Positions 37,449 through 46,483 of a DNA stretch of 64,000 bases are shown here, in pieces (the stretch's first letter is position 1; every line of letters begins with the position of its first letter). The notes beneath the pieces are model-generated. The model was not told the DNA's origin, ran no database searches, and saw only the letters and a list, made by a program, of their open reading frames with translations. Source of the stretch: Gemmatimonadaceae bacterium (GTDB lineage Bacteria > Gemmatimonadota > Gemmatimonadetes > Gemmatimonadales > Gemmatimonadaceae); the NCBI GenBank assembly GCA_030835125.1, contig JAUQWM010000065.1:54779-118778 (forward strand), read 5' to 3'. Made by a program: the position numbers and the translations under genes.

Positions 37449-38824
37449 GCCGCTCCCGCCAGTCGCTGCAGCAACTCGGGGCCCGTCCGGGTGATGTCCC
37501 CGGCGCCCAGCGTCAGGACCACGTCCCCGTCACGCACCGCGCTGGCAAGCGCCGTTGCCAGCACGTCCCGCTCCCCCGACCACGCCACCTCCTGGCCTGC
37601 CTTCCGCAGGGCGTCGGCGACCAGCGCCGACGTGACCCCGGGCAACGGCTGTTCGCGGGCCGGGTAGATCGCCGTGAGGAAGACGACGTCCGCGCGCGAG
37701 AGGGCGGCGCCGAACGCCTCGGCGAAGTCGCGCGTCCGCGTGAACAGGTGGGGCTGGAAGGCCGCGACCAGCCGGCGGCCGGGAAACGCAGCCCGCGCCG
37801 CCTCGAGCGTGGCGACGATCTCGGTCGGGTGATGGGCGTAGTCATCCACGACCTGCACGCCCCGGACCGCGCCCAGTCGCTGGAACCGGCGCTCGACGCC
37901 CTCGAACGCCTCGAGTCCGCGACGCATCGACTCGAGCGACGCGCCGAGCGCGATGCCGGCACCGACCGCGGCGAGGGCGTTCCTCACGTTATGCATCCCC
38001 GGCACGCGGAGCGTCAGCTCGCCGAGGTCCTCGCCATCCAGGCGGAGGAGGAAGCGCAGCCGCCCATCCACGGACACCGTCTCCTGCGCGGACAGGCGCG
38101 CGGCCTCGTTGTCGATCCCGTACGACAGCCGCGTGGCCTGCGCCGGCACCGCGAGCGCGGAGGCCCCGGCGTCATCGGCGCAGGTCACGACGGTGCGGGC
38201 CGGCGCGAGGAACTGCTCGAAGGCGCCGCGGATGTCGGCCAGGTCGCGGTAGATGTCGAGGTGATCCGCCTCGACGTTCGTCACGATGGCGATCGAGGGA
38301 GCCAGGGCCAGGAACGAGCGGTCGTACTCGTCCGCCTCCACGACGAACAGCCGGTCGCTCCCGAGCCTGAGGTTGCCATGCCACGACGCGACGCGACCGC
38401 CCGCCAGCCCCGTCGGCGCGAGGCCCGCCGCCTCCAGCGCCTCGGTGGTCATGACGGTGGTGGTGGTCTTGCCGTGCGTGCCCGCCACGGCCACCAGTTC
38501 CCCGCCCGCGACGGCCTCGCCTAACGCCTCTGCGCGCCGGACGACGGGGATGCCCAGCGCGCGGGCGTGCGCCAGTTCCGGGTGGTCCTTCGGCACGGCG
38601 GAGGTGACGACGACGGCGCGGGCGCCCGCGACATGCGACGGGTCGTGACCGGTGAGGACGGTGATGCCCATCCCGGGAAGGTCCGGCGCCCCCCCGGGCG
38701 CCACGTCGCATCCCGTCACCCGGGCGCCGCGGCGGAGGAACAGTTCCGCGAGGGCGCTCATGCCGGCGCCGGCAATTCCCAGGAAGTGAATGGGGCGTTC
38801 GTCATCCGGGTCGAGCAGCGTCAT
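37445..38824 (-). CDS. murC: UDP-N-acetylmuramate--L-alanine ligase
   Basis: 459 aa. It adds L-Ala to UDP-MurNAc. The N-terminal FLGIAGAGMSALAEL binds UDP, the central ATP loop is AGTHGKTTTVMT near 114-125, and DDYAHHPTEI near 318-327 is the MurC C-terminal signature. It overlaps murG and ftsQ by four bases each. murB and ddl, often next to murC, are absent here. Confidence 0.96.
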   Translation of the reverse strand: MTLLDPDDERPIHFLGIAGAGMSALAELFLRRGARVTGCDVAPGGAPDLPGMGITVLTGHDPSHVAGARAVVVTSAVPKDHPELAHARALGIPVVRRAEALGEAVAGGELVAVAGTHGKTTTTVMTTEALEAAGLAPTGLAGGRVASWHGNLRLGSDRLFVVEADEYDRSFLALAPSIAIVTNVEADHLDIYRDLADIRGAFEQFLAPARTVVTCADDAGASALAVPAQATRLSYGIDNEAARLSAQETVSVDGRLRFLLRLDGEDLGELTLRVPGMHNVRNALAAVGAGIALGASLESMRRGLEAFEGVERRFQRLGAVRGVQVVDDYAHHPTEIVATLEAARAAFPGRRLVAAFQPHLFTRTRDFAEAFGAALSRADVVFLTAIYPAREQPLPGVTSALVADALRKAGQEVAWSGERDVLATALASAVRDGDVVLTLGAGDITRTGPELLQRLAGAA

Positions 38825-39924
38825 GACGGCGTCCCCGCCTCGAGCAGGCGTGCGATCCGCACCGCGATCTCGTGCGCCGCGCCAGGGCGGGCGCGCGACC
38901 GCGCGCCCGCGGCGAGCGCCTCGCGTGCCACGTCATCGTGGATCAGCGCGCGGACCTCGGCGTCGATCCGCGCCGCCGTCGCCTCGGGCTCGGGGATCCA
39001 GCGCGCCGCCCCGGCCTCGGCAAGGGCACGCGCGTTCGCCGTCTGGTGGTCCGCGGCCGCCGTGGGCAGCGGCACCAGCAACGCCGGGATCCCCCAGGCG
39101 CACAGCTCGGCGGTGGTCATCGCTCCCGCCCGCGTCAGCGCCAGGTCAGCGGCCGCATAGGCCTCGGTGATCGGCGACAGGTATCCCCGGACCGTGATGC
39201 GGTCCGAGCCGCGTGCGGCATGACGGTCCAGGTGCGCCGGCCCCGTCCCCCAGACCAGGTGCACGTCGTCAGGCAGGCCGGCCGCGATCCAGGCGTCCAC
39301 GCGCGCGTTCAGCGCCGCCGATCCCTGGCTTCCACCGAAGACCAGCACCACCCGCGCGCCCTCGCGCACGCCCCAGCGCGCGCGGGCGGCGGCGCGGGAC
39401 GGACGCGGATCGGGCGGCGCTTCCACCGGGTTGCCCGTGTGCACCGCGCGCGCCATCGCCGGCGCGGCGAGCCGGGCCGCGGCCTCGGGAAAGCCGAGGT
39501 ACACCTCGCGGGCCCAGCGGCTGAAGAGCCGGTTCACCTGGCCGGGGAAGCTGTTCTGCTCCTGGAGGACGTACGGGACCCGGCGGGCCAGGCACCAGGC
39601 GAGCGTGGCCGACGCGGCGTACCCCCCGGTGGCCACGGCGAGCGCCGGCGGGTCCGTGCCTAACGCCTCCCGCAGCGTGCCCCACGACCCGGCGAGCCCC
39701 CGCACCGTCCGCCAGTTGCGCCACGGCGCCGAGCGGTAGGCCGGGTGCAGGTCGAGCAGCAGGTGCGGGAACTCCGTCCCGGGGAGCACCGTCCGCTCGA
39801 TGCCGCGGCGGGCGCCGACGAAGAACGGCTCCACCGCGGGACGCAGCCGCACGAGGGCGCGCGCGATGGCCAGCGCCGGGTACAGATGGCCGCCCGTTCC
39901 GCCCCCCGTGAACACCACCCGCAC
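38821..39924 (-). CDS. murG: UDP-GlcNAc:lipid I N-acetylglucosaminyltransferase MurG
   Basis: 367 aa from GTG 39924 (VRVVFTGGGTGGHLYPALA), two bases after the ftsW stop. An in-frame GTG at 39960 would add 12 residues and overlap ftsW. GT-B glycosyltransferase making lipid II on the inner membrane face. Motifs are GGGTGGH near the start, then a QEQNSFPG segment near 125 and a C-terminal GAMTTAELCAWGIPALLVPLP with ADHQTANA. The ALGTDPPALAV stretch uses the motif-associated TTA codon. Confidence 0.94.
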   Translation of the reverse strand: MRVVFTGGGTGGHLYPALAIARALVRLRPAVEPFFVGARRGIERTVLPGTEFPHLLLDLHPAYRSAPWRNWRTVRGLAGSWGTLREALGTDPPALAVATGGYAASATLAWCLARRVPYVLQEQNSFPGQVNRLFSRWAREVYLGFPEAAARLAAPAMARAVHTGNPVEAPPDPRPSRAAARARWGVREGARVVLVFGGSQGSAALNARVDAWIAAGLPDDVHLVWGTGPAHLDRHAARGSDRITVRGYLSPITEAYAAADLALTRAGAMTTAELCAWGIPALLVPLPTAAADHQTANARALAEAGAARWIPEPEATAARIDAEVRALIHDDVAREALAAGARSRARPGAAHEIAVRIARLLEAGTPS

Positions 39925-39925
39925 G

Positions 39926-41098
39926 TCAGGCGGCAGCCGAGAGGGGGTTCGTCGCGGCACTGCCGACGACCCGTTCGCGGCGGCTCCCGATGTTGACGAG
40001 GATGCCCGTCATGACGAACGACAGCAGCAGGTTCGAGCGGCCGTAGGACACGAACGGCAGGGTCAGCCCCGTCGTCGGCAGGAGCCCGATGACGACCCCG
40101 ATGTGGAGGAAGGCCGTGATGACCGTGGTGATCGTGAGTCCGATGGCCACCAGCTGCAGGAACGCGCTCCGGGCCTGGCGCGCGATCCGCATCCCGAGCC
40201 ACGCGTACCCCGCAAAGAGCGCGACCAGCACCACCATGCCCAGGAAGCCCCATTCCTCGCCGACCGTGCTGGCGATGAAGTCGTTGTAGCCTAACGGCAC
40301 GAAGCCGAACTGCTGCCGCCCCTGGCCGAACCCCTGCCCGATCAGCCCGCCCGACCCCACCGCGATCAGCGACTGCCGGAGCTGGTAGTTCGCCACCGCC
40401 GTCGACTCCTCCGGGCCGAGGAACGACATGACCCGCTGCAGGGCGTACTGGAGCTTGAGCAGCTGGCTCCAGAGCAGCGGGATCGCGATGATCCCGAGCA
40501 CCACGAAGTGGCCGATCCGCGCGCCGGCGGCGAAGAGGATGATGCCCATGGTCAGGGTGAACATCATCGCCACCGAGAGGTCGGGCTGGAGCACCGCGAT
40601 CAGGTCGAGCGCGCCGACGACGAGCAGGAACGGCAACAGGCCCTTCGTCAGGCGCCGCAGGCGGTCTCCCTTCTTCACGACCAGCATCGCCGTCCAGAGC
40701 ACCACAGCCAGCTTGCCCAGCTCGGAGGGCTGCAGCGAGGCGCCGAGGATGAAGCGGCGCGAGCCGTTGAGGGAGGGCGCGATCGACCGCGTGAACGGCA
40801 GCACGGTCACCAGCATCAGCGCCATCGTCAGGAGCATGAGCGGCCAGGCCCAGCGCTGGAGCTTCTCGGCATCGAATTTCGCCGCGAGCGCGAACGCCAC
40901 GATGCCCACCGCGACCCCCATCGCCTGCCGGCTCACGAAGTGCCAGCTGGGGTGGTCGCCCTGCATCGCCACGATGGCGCTGGCGCTGTAGAGGAACGAC
41001 AGCCCGAAGACCGTCAGCGCGCCCGTGAGCACCACCAGTGCGCGTGCCTCCACGCCCATCGCCCAGCGGTCGCGAGCCTCGAGCGCCACGCTCGTCAC
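39926..41098 (-). CDS. ftsW: Lipid II polymerase FtsW (SEDS family)
   Basis: 390 aa from GTG 41098, coupled to the murD stop as GTGA. About ten membrane helices. SEDS features: LSFLYSASAIVAMQ in helix 1, RRFILGASLQPSELGKLAVVLW after helix 4, QPDLSVAMMFTLT, and C-terminal GLTLPFVSYGRSNLLLSFVMTG. It polymerises septal glycan with FtsI. An internal ATG (MGVEARALVV) 14 codons on is a possible start. Position in the dcw cluster between murD and murG supports FtsW over RodA. Confidence 0.95.
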   Translation of the reverse strand: MTSVALEARDRWAMGVEARALVVLTGALTVFGLSFLYSASAIVAMQGDHPSWHFVSRQAMGVAVGIVAFALAAKFDAEKLQRWAWPLMLLTMALMLVTVLPFTRSIAPSLNGSRRFILGASLQPSELGKLAVVLWTAMLVVKKGDRLRRLTKGLLPFLLVVGALDLIAVLQPDLSVAMMFTLTMGIILFAAGARIGHFVVLGIIAIPLLWSQLLKLQYALQRVMSFLGPEESTAVANYQLRQSLIAVGSGGLIGQGFGQGRQQFGFVPLGYNDFIASTVGEEWGFLGMVVLVALFAGYAWLGMRIARQARSAFLQLVAIGLTITTVITAFLHIGVVIGLLPTTGLTLPFVSYGRSNLLLSFVMTGILVNIGSRRERVVGSAATNPLSAAA

Positions 41099-42477
41099 GC
41101 CTGGACCTCCTCGCGTCGCGCCAGGCGCGCGAACGTGCGGCCACGATCCTCGTAGTCGGTGAACATGTCGAAGCTCTTGCACGCCGGCGAGAGGAGCACG
41201 CAGTCGCCGCTCGCGGCCAGCTCGCGGGCCCGGCCCACCACGCCCGCGAACGGGCCGTCGACGACCTGCACCGGGACGACGCCGCCGAGGTCGTCGCGGA
41301 TCATCGCCGCCGATTCCCCGTACGCCAGCACGGCCTTGCAGCGCTTGCGAATGGAATCGGCCAGCCCGTGATACGGCGCGCCGGCATGGCGCCCGCCCAG
41401 CATCAGGATCGTCGGGCGCGTCATCGCCGAGATCCCGACCCGTGCCGCCGCGACATTCGTGGCCTTGGAGTCGTTGATCCAGAGCACGCCGCCGCTGTCG
41501 GCCACGGTCTCGAGCCGGTGCGGCAGGGGCGCCAGGTTCCGCAGCGCCGCCGCGATCCGCTGTCGGGCCACCATCGAGCTGTGGGCGGGCTCCGCGCTCA
41601 TCACGGCGAGCGCCGCGGCCAGCGCGTTGCCCACGTTGTGGTCACCCAGCAGGGGCAGGTCGGCGCGACGCAACAGGGGCTCGTCGAGCACGATCAGCGA
41701 CGCGTGCTGTCGGTCGTAGAACGCGTCGCACAGCCGACCCTCGCTGCTGAACCGCATCAGGTACCCGCTCGCTGCCCTGGCCAGCTCGAGGGCCCTGGCG
41801 TCGTCGGCGTTGACGACCCAGCGCGAGGTCGACGAGGCGTTCCGGAAGAGCAGCGACTTGTCGGCGTAGTAGGACTCGACCCCCACATACCGATCGAGGT
41901 GGTCGGGCGAGAGGTTGGTCAGCACGCCGACCACCGGGTTGATGGATGGCGTGTCGTGGAGCTGGTACGACGACACCTCCAGCGCGATCCACGCTGGCGG
42001 GCGCGCCTGCATCGCGACCTCGCTCAACGGGCGCCCGATGTTCCCGGCCACCTCTGCCTCGAGTCCGAGGCCGCGGAGCAGGTGCGCGACGATCGTCGTC
42101 ACCGTCGTCTTGCCGTTGGTGCCGGTCACCGCGATGTACCGGGCCCCCGGAAGGGCCGACAACGCCAGCTCGAGTTCGCTCACCACCGGGACCTCGGCGC
42201 CACGCGCCGCCACGATCGCGGGAGAGTCCGGCGGGATGCCGGGACTGGTCACCACCATCGACGCGCGCGCGATTCGCGCCAGGTCGTGCCCGCCGACCTG
42301 CACCTGCGCGCCGCCTTCCGCCAGCCCAGCGGCGGTGGCCTCGAGGTCGGGCGAGCGAGCGCTGTCGGACGCGTACACCGTCGCCTGGTGCGCGCGCAGC
42401 AGCCTCGTCGCGGCACTCCCGCTGCGACTGAGGCCCAGGACCGCCACTTCGCCTTTCCGCCAGGAGTCGGGTGTCAT
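41095..42477 (-). CDS. murD: UDP-N-acetylmuramoyl-L-alanine--D-glutamate ligase
   Basis: 460 aa from ATG 42477, overlapping the mraY stop as ATGA. It has a Rossmann-like N-domain (VAVLGLSRSGSAATRLL), the ATP loop VTGTNGKTTVTTIVAH near 112-127, NLSPDHLDRY near 182-191 and the C-terminal WINDSKATNVAAA typical of MurD. It adds D-Glu. A longer open frame back to 42825 lies inside mraY and is rejected. Confidence 0.95.
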   Translation of the reverse strand: MTPDSWRKGEVAVLGLSRSGSAATRLLRAHQATVYASDSARSPDLEATAAGLAEGGAQVQVGGHDLARIARASMVVTSPGIPPDSPAIVAARGAEVPVVSELELALSALPGARYIAVTGTNGKTTVTTIVAHLLRGLGLEAEVAGNIGRPLSEVAMQARPPAWIALEVSSYQLHDTPSINPVVGVLTNLSPDHLDRYVGVESYYADKSLLFRNASSTSRWVVNADDARALELARAASGYLMRFSSEGRLCDAFYDRQHASLIVLDEPLLRRADLPLLGDHNVGNALAAALAVMSAEPAHSSMVARQRIAAALRNLAPLPHRLETVADSGGVLWINDSKATNVAAARVGISAMTRPTILMLGGRHAGAPYHGLADSIRKRCKAVLAYGESAAMIRDDLGGVVPVQVVDGPFAGVVGRARELAASGDCVLLSPACKSFDMFTDYEDRGRTFARLARREEVQA

Positions 42478-43619
42478 CGCAGTTTCAGGGTGGTCAGGGC
42501 GATAAACGCGCAGACGATGCCGAGGATCCAGAACCGGACCACGACCTGCGGCTCGGTCCAGCCCTTCAACTCGAAATGATGGTGGAGCGGCGCCCTCCGG
42601 AACAGCCGATGCGTCCGGGCATACTCGATGCCGCGACGCGCCTTCCGGACCTTGAACACGGCGCGCTGGAAGATCACCGAGAACGTCTCGGCCGCGAACA
42701 CCCCGCCGATGAACAGCAACAGGAACTCGGACTTCAGCAGGATGGCGATGGCCCCGAGCGCACCGCCGAGCGCCAGCGCCCCGGTGTCGCCCATGAAGAC
42801 CTGCGCGGGGTTCGCGTTGAACCACAGGAAACCGGTGCAGGCGCCCGCGAGCGCGAGGCAGAACACGAACAGTTCGCCCGCCCCCGGGAGATAGAACAGT
42901 TGCAGGTACGCGCTGGCATCGGTCCGACCCATGACGTACGCGAACATGCCGAAGGTCGCGAGCGCGATCGCGGAGAGGCCGGCGGCGAGGCCATCGAGGC
43001 CATCGGTGAGGTTCACCGAGTTACTGACCCCGGTGAGGATGAACGTCACCCAGGCCACGTAGAGCCACTCCAGCGCCGGCCAGAGCGGGACGATGATGAT
43101 GTACTTGAAGAACGGCACCGTCGTCGACGCGCCGGGGAGCGACCCGAGCGGGACCTTCCACAGCAGCAATCCCACGAGCAGGCCGATCGCCACCTGCCCC
43201 GCGAGCTTGTAGCGCTCCACGAGCCCGGCGATCTCGGCGCGCCCCTCGCGCTTCTGCTTCAGCTTCAGGTAGTCGTCGAGGAAGCCGATCCCGCCCATCC
43301 AGATGGTGACCACCAGCGTCACGATGACGTAGGGATTGTCGAGTCGCGTCCAGAGCACCGCGGGCACGATCCCCGCCGTGAGGAGGATCAGCCCCCCCAT
43401 GGTCGGCGTCGATGCCTTGTCCCGGTGCGAATCGGGCGTGCCCTGGCGCACGCCCTGCTGGACCTTCATCGCCCGCAGGCGGCGGATGATCGGTGGTCCG
43501 ACCAGGAACGACAGCATCACCGCGGTGACGGCGGCGCCGGCGCCCCGGAACGCGAGGTAGTTGATCAACCTCAGCGTCGGGATGTCCTGCTGGAGCGGGG
43601 ACAGCAGCCAGTGGAGCAC
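42474..43619 (-). CDS. mraY: Phospho-N-acetylmuramoyl-pentapeptide transferase
   Basis: 381 aa, about ten membrane helices. It moves phospho-MurNAc-pentapeptide to undecaprenyl phosphate, giving lipid I. Signatures are TPTMGGLILL near 71-80, GGIGFLDDYLKLKQK with the catalytic DD pair, NLTDGLDGLAAG near 180-191, FMGDTGALALGGALG and RAPLHHHFELKGW near the end. It sits between murF (36-base gap) and murD. Confidence 0.96.
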   Translation of the reverse strand: MLHWLLSPLQQDIPTLRLINYLAFRGAGAAVTAVMLSFLVGPPIIRRLRAMKVQQGVRQGTPDSHRDKASTPTMGGLILLTAGIVPAVLWTRLDNPYVIVTLVVTIWMGGIGFLDDYLKLKQKREGRAEIAGLVERYKLAGQVAIGLLVGLLLWKVPLGSLPGASTTVPFFKYIIIVPLWPALEWLYVAWVTFILTGVSNSVNLTDGLDGLAAGLSAIALATFGMFAYVMGRTDASAYLQLFYLPGAGELFVFCLALAGACTGFLWFNANPAQVFMGDTGALALGGALGAIAILLKSEFLLLFIGGVFAAETFSVIFQRAVFKVRKARRGIEYARTHRLFRRAPLHHHFELKGWTEPQVVVRFWILGIVCAFIALTTLKLR

Positions 43620-43655
43620 GGGCTCAGCGGGAAGATGGGAACGTCGGGACGGGCA

Positions 43656-45014
43656 TCATTGCGACCACTCCTGGAGCAGCGGCACGAGGCGCTCGAGGCG
43701 AACGCCGCGGGACGCCTTCAGCAGCACGATCGCGTTCGCCGGGAGGCGGGGCGCCAGGGACGTCCAGAGTTCGGGGACGTCCGGCGCGGTCACCACGCGA
43801 TCCGCCGGCGCGCGCGCGGCCGCGAGCGGACCGGCGAAGTCGCCGATGCCGACCACCAGCGTGGCGCGTGAGGCCAGCGCCCGCGACGCGATTTCCTCGT
43901 GCAGCGATGACGCCTGTGGGCCGAGTTCACGCATGGTTCCGAGGACCAGGACCCTGGGACGGTTGCCTTCCAGCGAATCCAGCAACGTAATCGCTTCGCG
44001 CATCGACGCCGGATTCGCGTTGTACGCGTCGTTGATGATGGTCAACGCACCGCTGGACATCCACCGCCCGCGCATGTCGAGCGGCTCCACCGCGGCCATC
44101 CCCGCGATGGCGCGATCGTCGGGGACACCGCAGGCGCGCGCGACTGCGAGCGCGAGCGTGGCGTTGCGGAGGTTGTGCGCGCCGGGGACCCGCATCCCCA
44201 GGCGCGCGTCGCCGAACGTCGCCCACCCGCGCCCTTCGCCGTCGACGCCCCACTGATCGGGGCGGACGTCGCCGGCGTCGAGCCCGGCCTCCACCACGCT
44301 GCGCGCGCGGGATCGCGCCGCGCGCCCGACTTCCGGCTGGGAGGCTGGCGCGACTCCCAGGGTCACCCCGTCGAAGATCGCCGCCTCCTCGCGCAGCACA
44401 CCCTCCAGCGACCCGAGCCCCTCCAGGTGCTCCTCGCCGATCGAGGTGACGACGGCGATGTCCGGCGCGACCACCCGGCGCAGCAGGTCGACCTCACCGG
44501 GCAGGCTGGTGCCGACCTCGATGACCGCCACGTCGGCCCGCGGCGGGATGCGCAGCAGCGTGAGCGGCACGCCAACCTGGTTGTTGAGGTTGCCGGTGGT
44601 GGCGTGTACCTCGAGGACGGACGCCAGCGCGGCGCGGACGAGTTCCCGGGTGGTGGTTTTTCCGTTGGACCCGGCGACGGCGACGACCGTCCCGCCCCAG
44701 GTGGCGCGCCACCACGTGCCTAACGCGCCGAGGGCGCGGGTGGTGTCGTCGACGGCGAAGGCCGGGCGTCCGAGGCCGGCGGCCCGGCGCGGGTCATCGA
44801 CCACGACCGCCGACGCGCCCTGCCCCACCGCCTGCGCCAGGAAGTCATGCCCGTCGAAGCGCTCGCCGCGCAGGGCCACGAAGACGTCGCCCGGCGCCAG
44901 CGTGCGGGTGTCGGTGGAGACGGCGCCTAACGGCGTCGCGCCCGCCGGCCGTGCCCCCGGCGCCAGGTGCCCGCGCAGGGCCTGGCCGAGCCGGTCCAGC
45001 GTCCACGCCATCAT
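43656..45014 (-). CDS. murF: UDP-N-acetylmuramoyl-tripeptide--D-alanyl-D-alanine ligase
   Basis: 452 aa. It adds D-Ala-D-Ala to the UDP-MurNAc-tripeptide. The N-terminal TDTRTLAPGDVFVALRGERFDGHDF is the Mur substrate domain, the ATP loop is AGSNGKTTTRELV near 112-124, and INDAYNANPASM near 327-338 is the MurF signature. It overlaps murE by ATGA (two start ATGs in tandem). Two CGTTAGGC words with TTA codons lie in this gene (44718, 44925). Confidence 0.95.
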   Translation of the reverse strand: MMAWTLDRLGQALRGHLAPGARPAGATPLGAVSTDTRTLAPGDVFVALRGERFDGHDFLAQAVGQGASAVVVDDPRRAAGLGRPAFAVDDTTRALGALGTWWRATWGGTVVAVAGSNGKTTTRELVRAALASVLEVHATTGNLNNQVGVPLTLLRIPPRADVAVIEVGTSLPGEVDLLRRVVAPDIAVVTSIGEEHLEGLGSLEGVLREEAAIFDGVTLGVAPASQPEVGRAARSRARSVVEAGLDAGDVRPDQWGVDGEGRGWATFGDARLGMRVPGAHNLRNATLALAVARACGVPDDRAIAGMAAVEPLDMRGRWMSSGALTIINDAYNANPASMREAITLLDSLEGNRPRVLVLGTMRELGPQASSLHEEIASRALASRATLVVGIGDFAGPLAAARAPADRVVTAPDVPELWTSLAPRLPANAIVLLKASRGVRLERLVPLLQEWSQ

Positions 45015-46483
45015 GCCCGTGCCACCGGTGACCCGAGGAGTTCGCGGACGATGTCGCGCTCGTCGAAGGGGAAGGCCGTCGTGCCGCGGACCTGGTACGT
45101 CTCATGCCCCTTCCCCGCCAGCAGGACCAGGTCGTCCGGCGCGGCCGTCGCCAGCGCCCGCGCAATCGCCGCCCGGCGATCCTCGATCCGCTCGTGATGC
45201 GTGCCGCGCATCCCCGCCTCGATCTCGTCGAGGATGCGCTCCGGGTCCTCGGTGCGCGGATTGTCGCTGGTGAGGATGACGCGATCGGCCTTCGCCTCGG
45301 CGATCGCGCCCATCACCGGCCGCTTGCCCCGGTCGCGGTCACCGCCGCACCCGAACAGCACCACGAGCGCCCCCTTCACGAACGGACGCACCGCGTCGAG
45401 GGCGCGCCCGAGCGCATCGGGCGTGTGGGCGTAGTCGCGCAGGACCGCCGGGCGCTCGGCGAGCCGCTCGAGGCGCCCGGGCACCTGGGGCGTCGTGGCA
45501 AGCCGGTCCGCCACGTGGGCGACCGGATGCCCCAGGACCCACGCGGTCGCTGCCGCGGCGAGCGCGTTGGCGACGTTGAACTCGCCGATCAGGGGAAGCG
45601 ACGCCCGCGCGCGGTGGCCGCCCGCGACGAGCGTCCACTCGCTGCCCTCGGGCGACCACCGGACGTCGGTGGCGGAGACGTCAGCCGCCGTGGCGAGGCC
45701 GAACGTGACGCGGCGGCCACGCGGCGGCAGGACGTCCCACGACGGATCGTCGGCGTTCACGACCACGACGCCCTCCGGCGCGAGGTAGTCGAGCAGCCGG
45801 GCCTTGGCGGCGACATAGGCGTCCATCGTCCCGTGGTAGTCGAGGTGGTCGCGCGTGACGTTGGTGAAGACCGCGGCCTGGAACGTGACGCCGTCGACGC
45901 GGCGCTGGTCGAGGCTGTGCGACGACACCTCCATCGCCACGCGGCGGATGCCCTGGTCCACCAGCGCCGCGAGCACGCGCTGCAACTCGACGACCCCCGG
46001 CGTGGTGAGCCCGCCCCCGCCGGGCATCACCTGCCCCGTGCTGCCGCGCAGGATCCCGAGCGTACCGATCGACGCACAGGGCGCGGACGCGTCGTCGAGC
46101 AGGTGCCGCAGCAGGCTGACGGTGGTGGTCTTGCCGTTGGTGCCCGTCACCCCGACCATCGCCAGGCGGCTGGCCGGGTCTCCGAAGGCCGCGCGGGCCG
46201 CGACCGCGGCGGCGCGGCGGGCGTCGCGCACGACGATCGCCGGGAGGCCGGTGCCTGACGAGTCCTCCACGATCGCGGCGGCGGCCCCGGCGGCGGCCGC
46301 GGCGCCCAGCCAGGCGTGCCCGTCGTGCGCGGTCCCGCGCACCGCGACGAAGAGCGCTCCCGGCGTGACCTGCCGGCTGTCGTCCGTGATGCCGGTGAGG
46401 GTCTCCGGGAGCGTGCCGGACGACCGCAGCTCGCCGGCCGCGTCCAGCGCCTCGACGATGCGCCGCGCCGGAAACGGCGTCAC
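45011..46483 (-). CDS. murE: UDP-N-acetylmuramoyl-L-alanyl-D-glutamate--2,6-diaminopimelate ligase
   Basis: 490 aa from GTG 46483, coupled to the FtsI stop as GTGA. The N-domain carries ITDDSRQVTPGALFVAVRGTAHDGH, the ATP loop is VTGTNGKTTTVSLLRHL near 112-128, NVTRDHLDYHGTM near 208-220 holds the carbamylated-lysine region nearby, and TSDNPRTEDPERI near 404-416 is the DNPR motif of meso-DAP-adding enzymes. This fixes the peptide cross-link type as meso-DAP. Confidence 0.95.
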   Translation of the reverse strand: MTPFPARRIVEALDAAGELRSSGTLPETLTGITDDSRQVTPGALFVAVRGTAHDGHAWLGAAAAAGAAAAIVEDSSGTGLPAIVVRDARRAAAVAARAAFGDPASRLAMVGVTGTNGKTTTVSLLRHLLDDASAPCASIGTLGILRGSTGQVMPGGGGLTTPGVVELQRVLAALVDQGIRRVAMEVSSHSLDQRRVDGVTFQAAVFTNVTRDHLDYHGTMDAYVAAKARLLDYLAPEGVVVVNADDPSWDVLPPRGRRVTFGLATAADVSATDVRWSPEGSEWTLVAGGHRARASLPLIGEFNVANALAAAATAWVLGHPVAHVADRLATTPQVPGRLERLAERPAVLRDYAHTPDALGRALDAVRPFVKGALVVLFGCGGDRDRGKRPVMGAIAEAKADRVILTSDNPRTEDPERILDEIEAGMRGTHHERIEDRRAAIARALATAAPDDLVLLAGKGHETYQVRGTTAFPFDERDIVRELLGSPVARA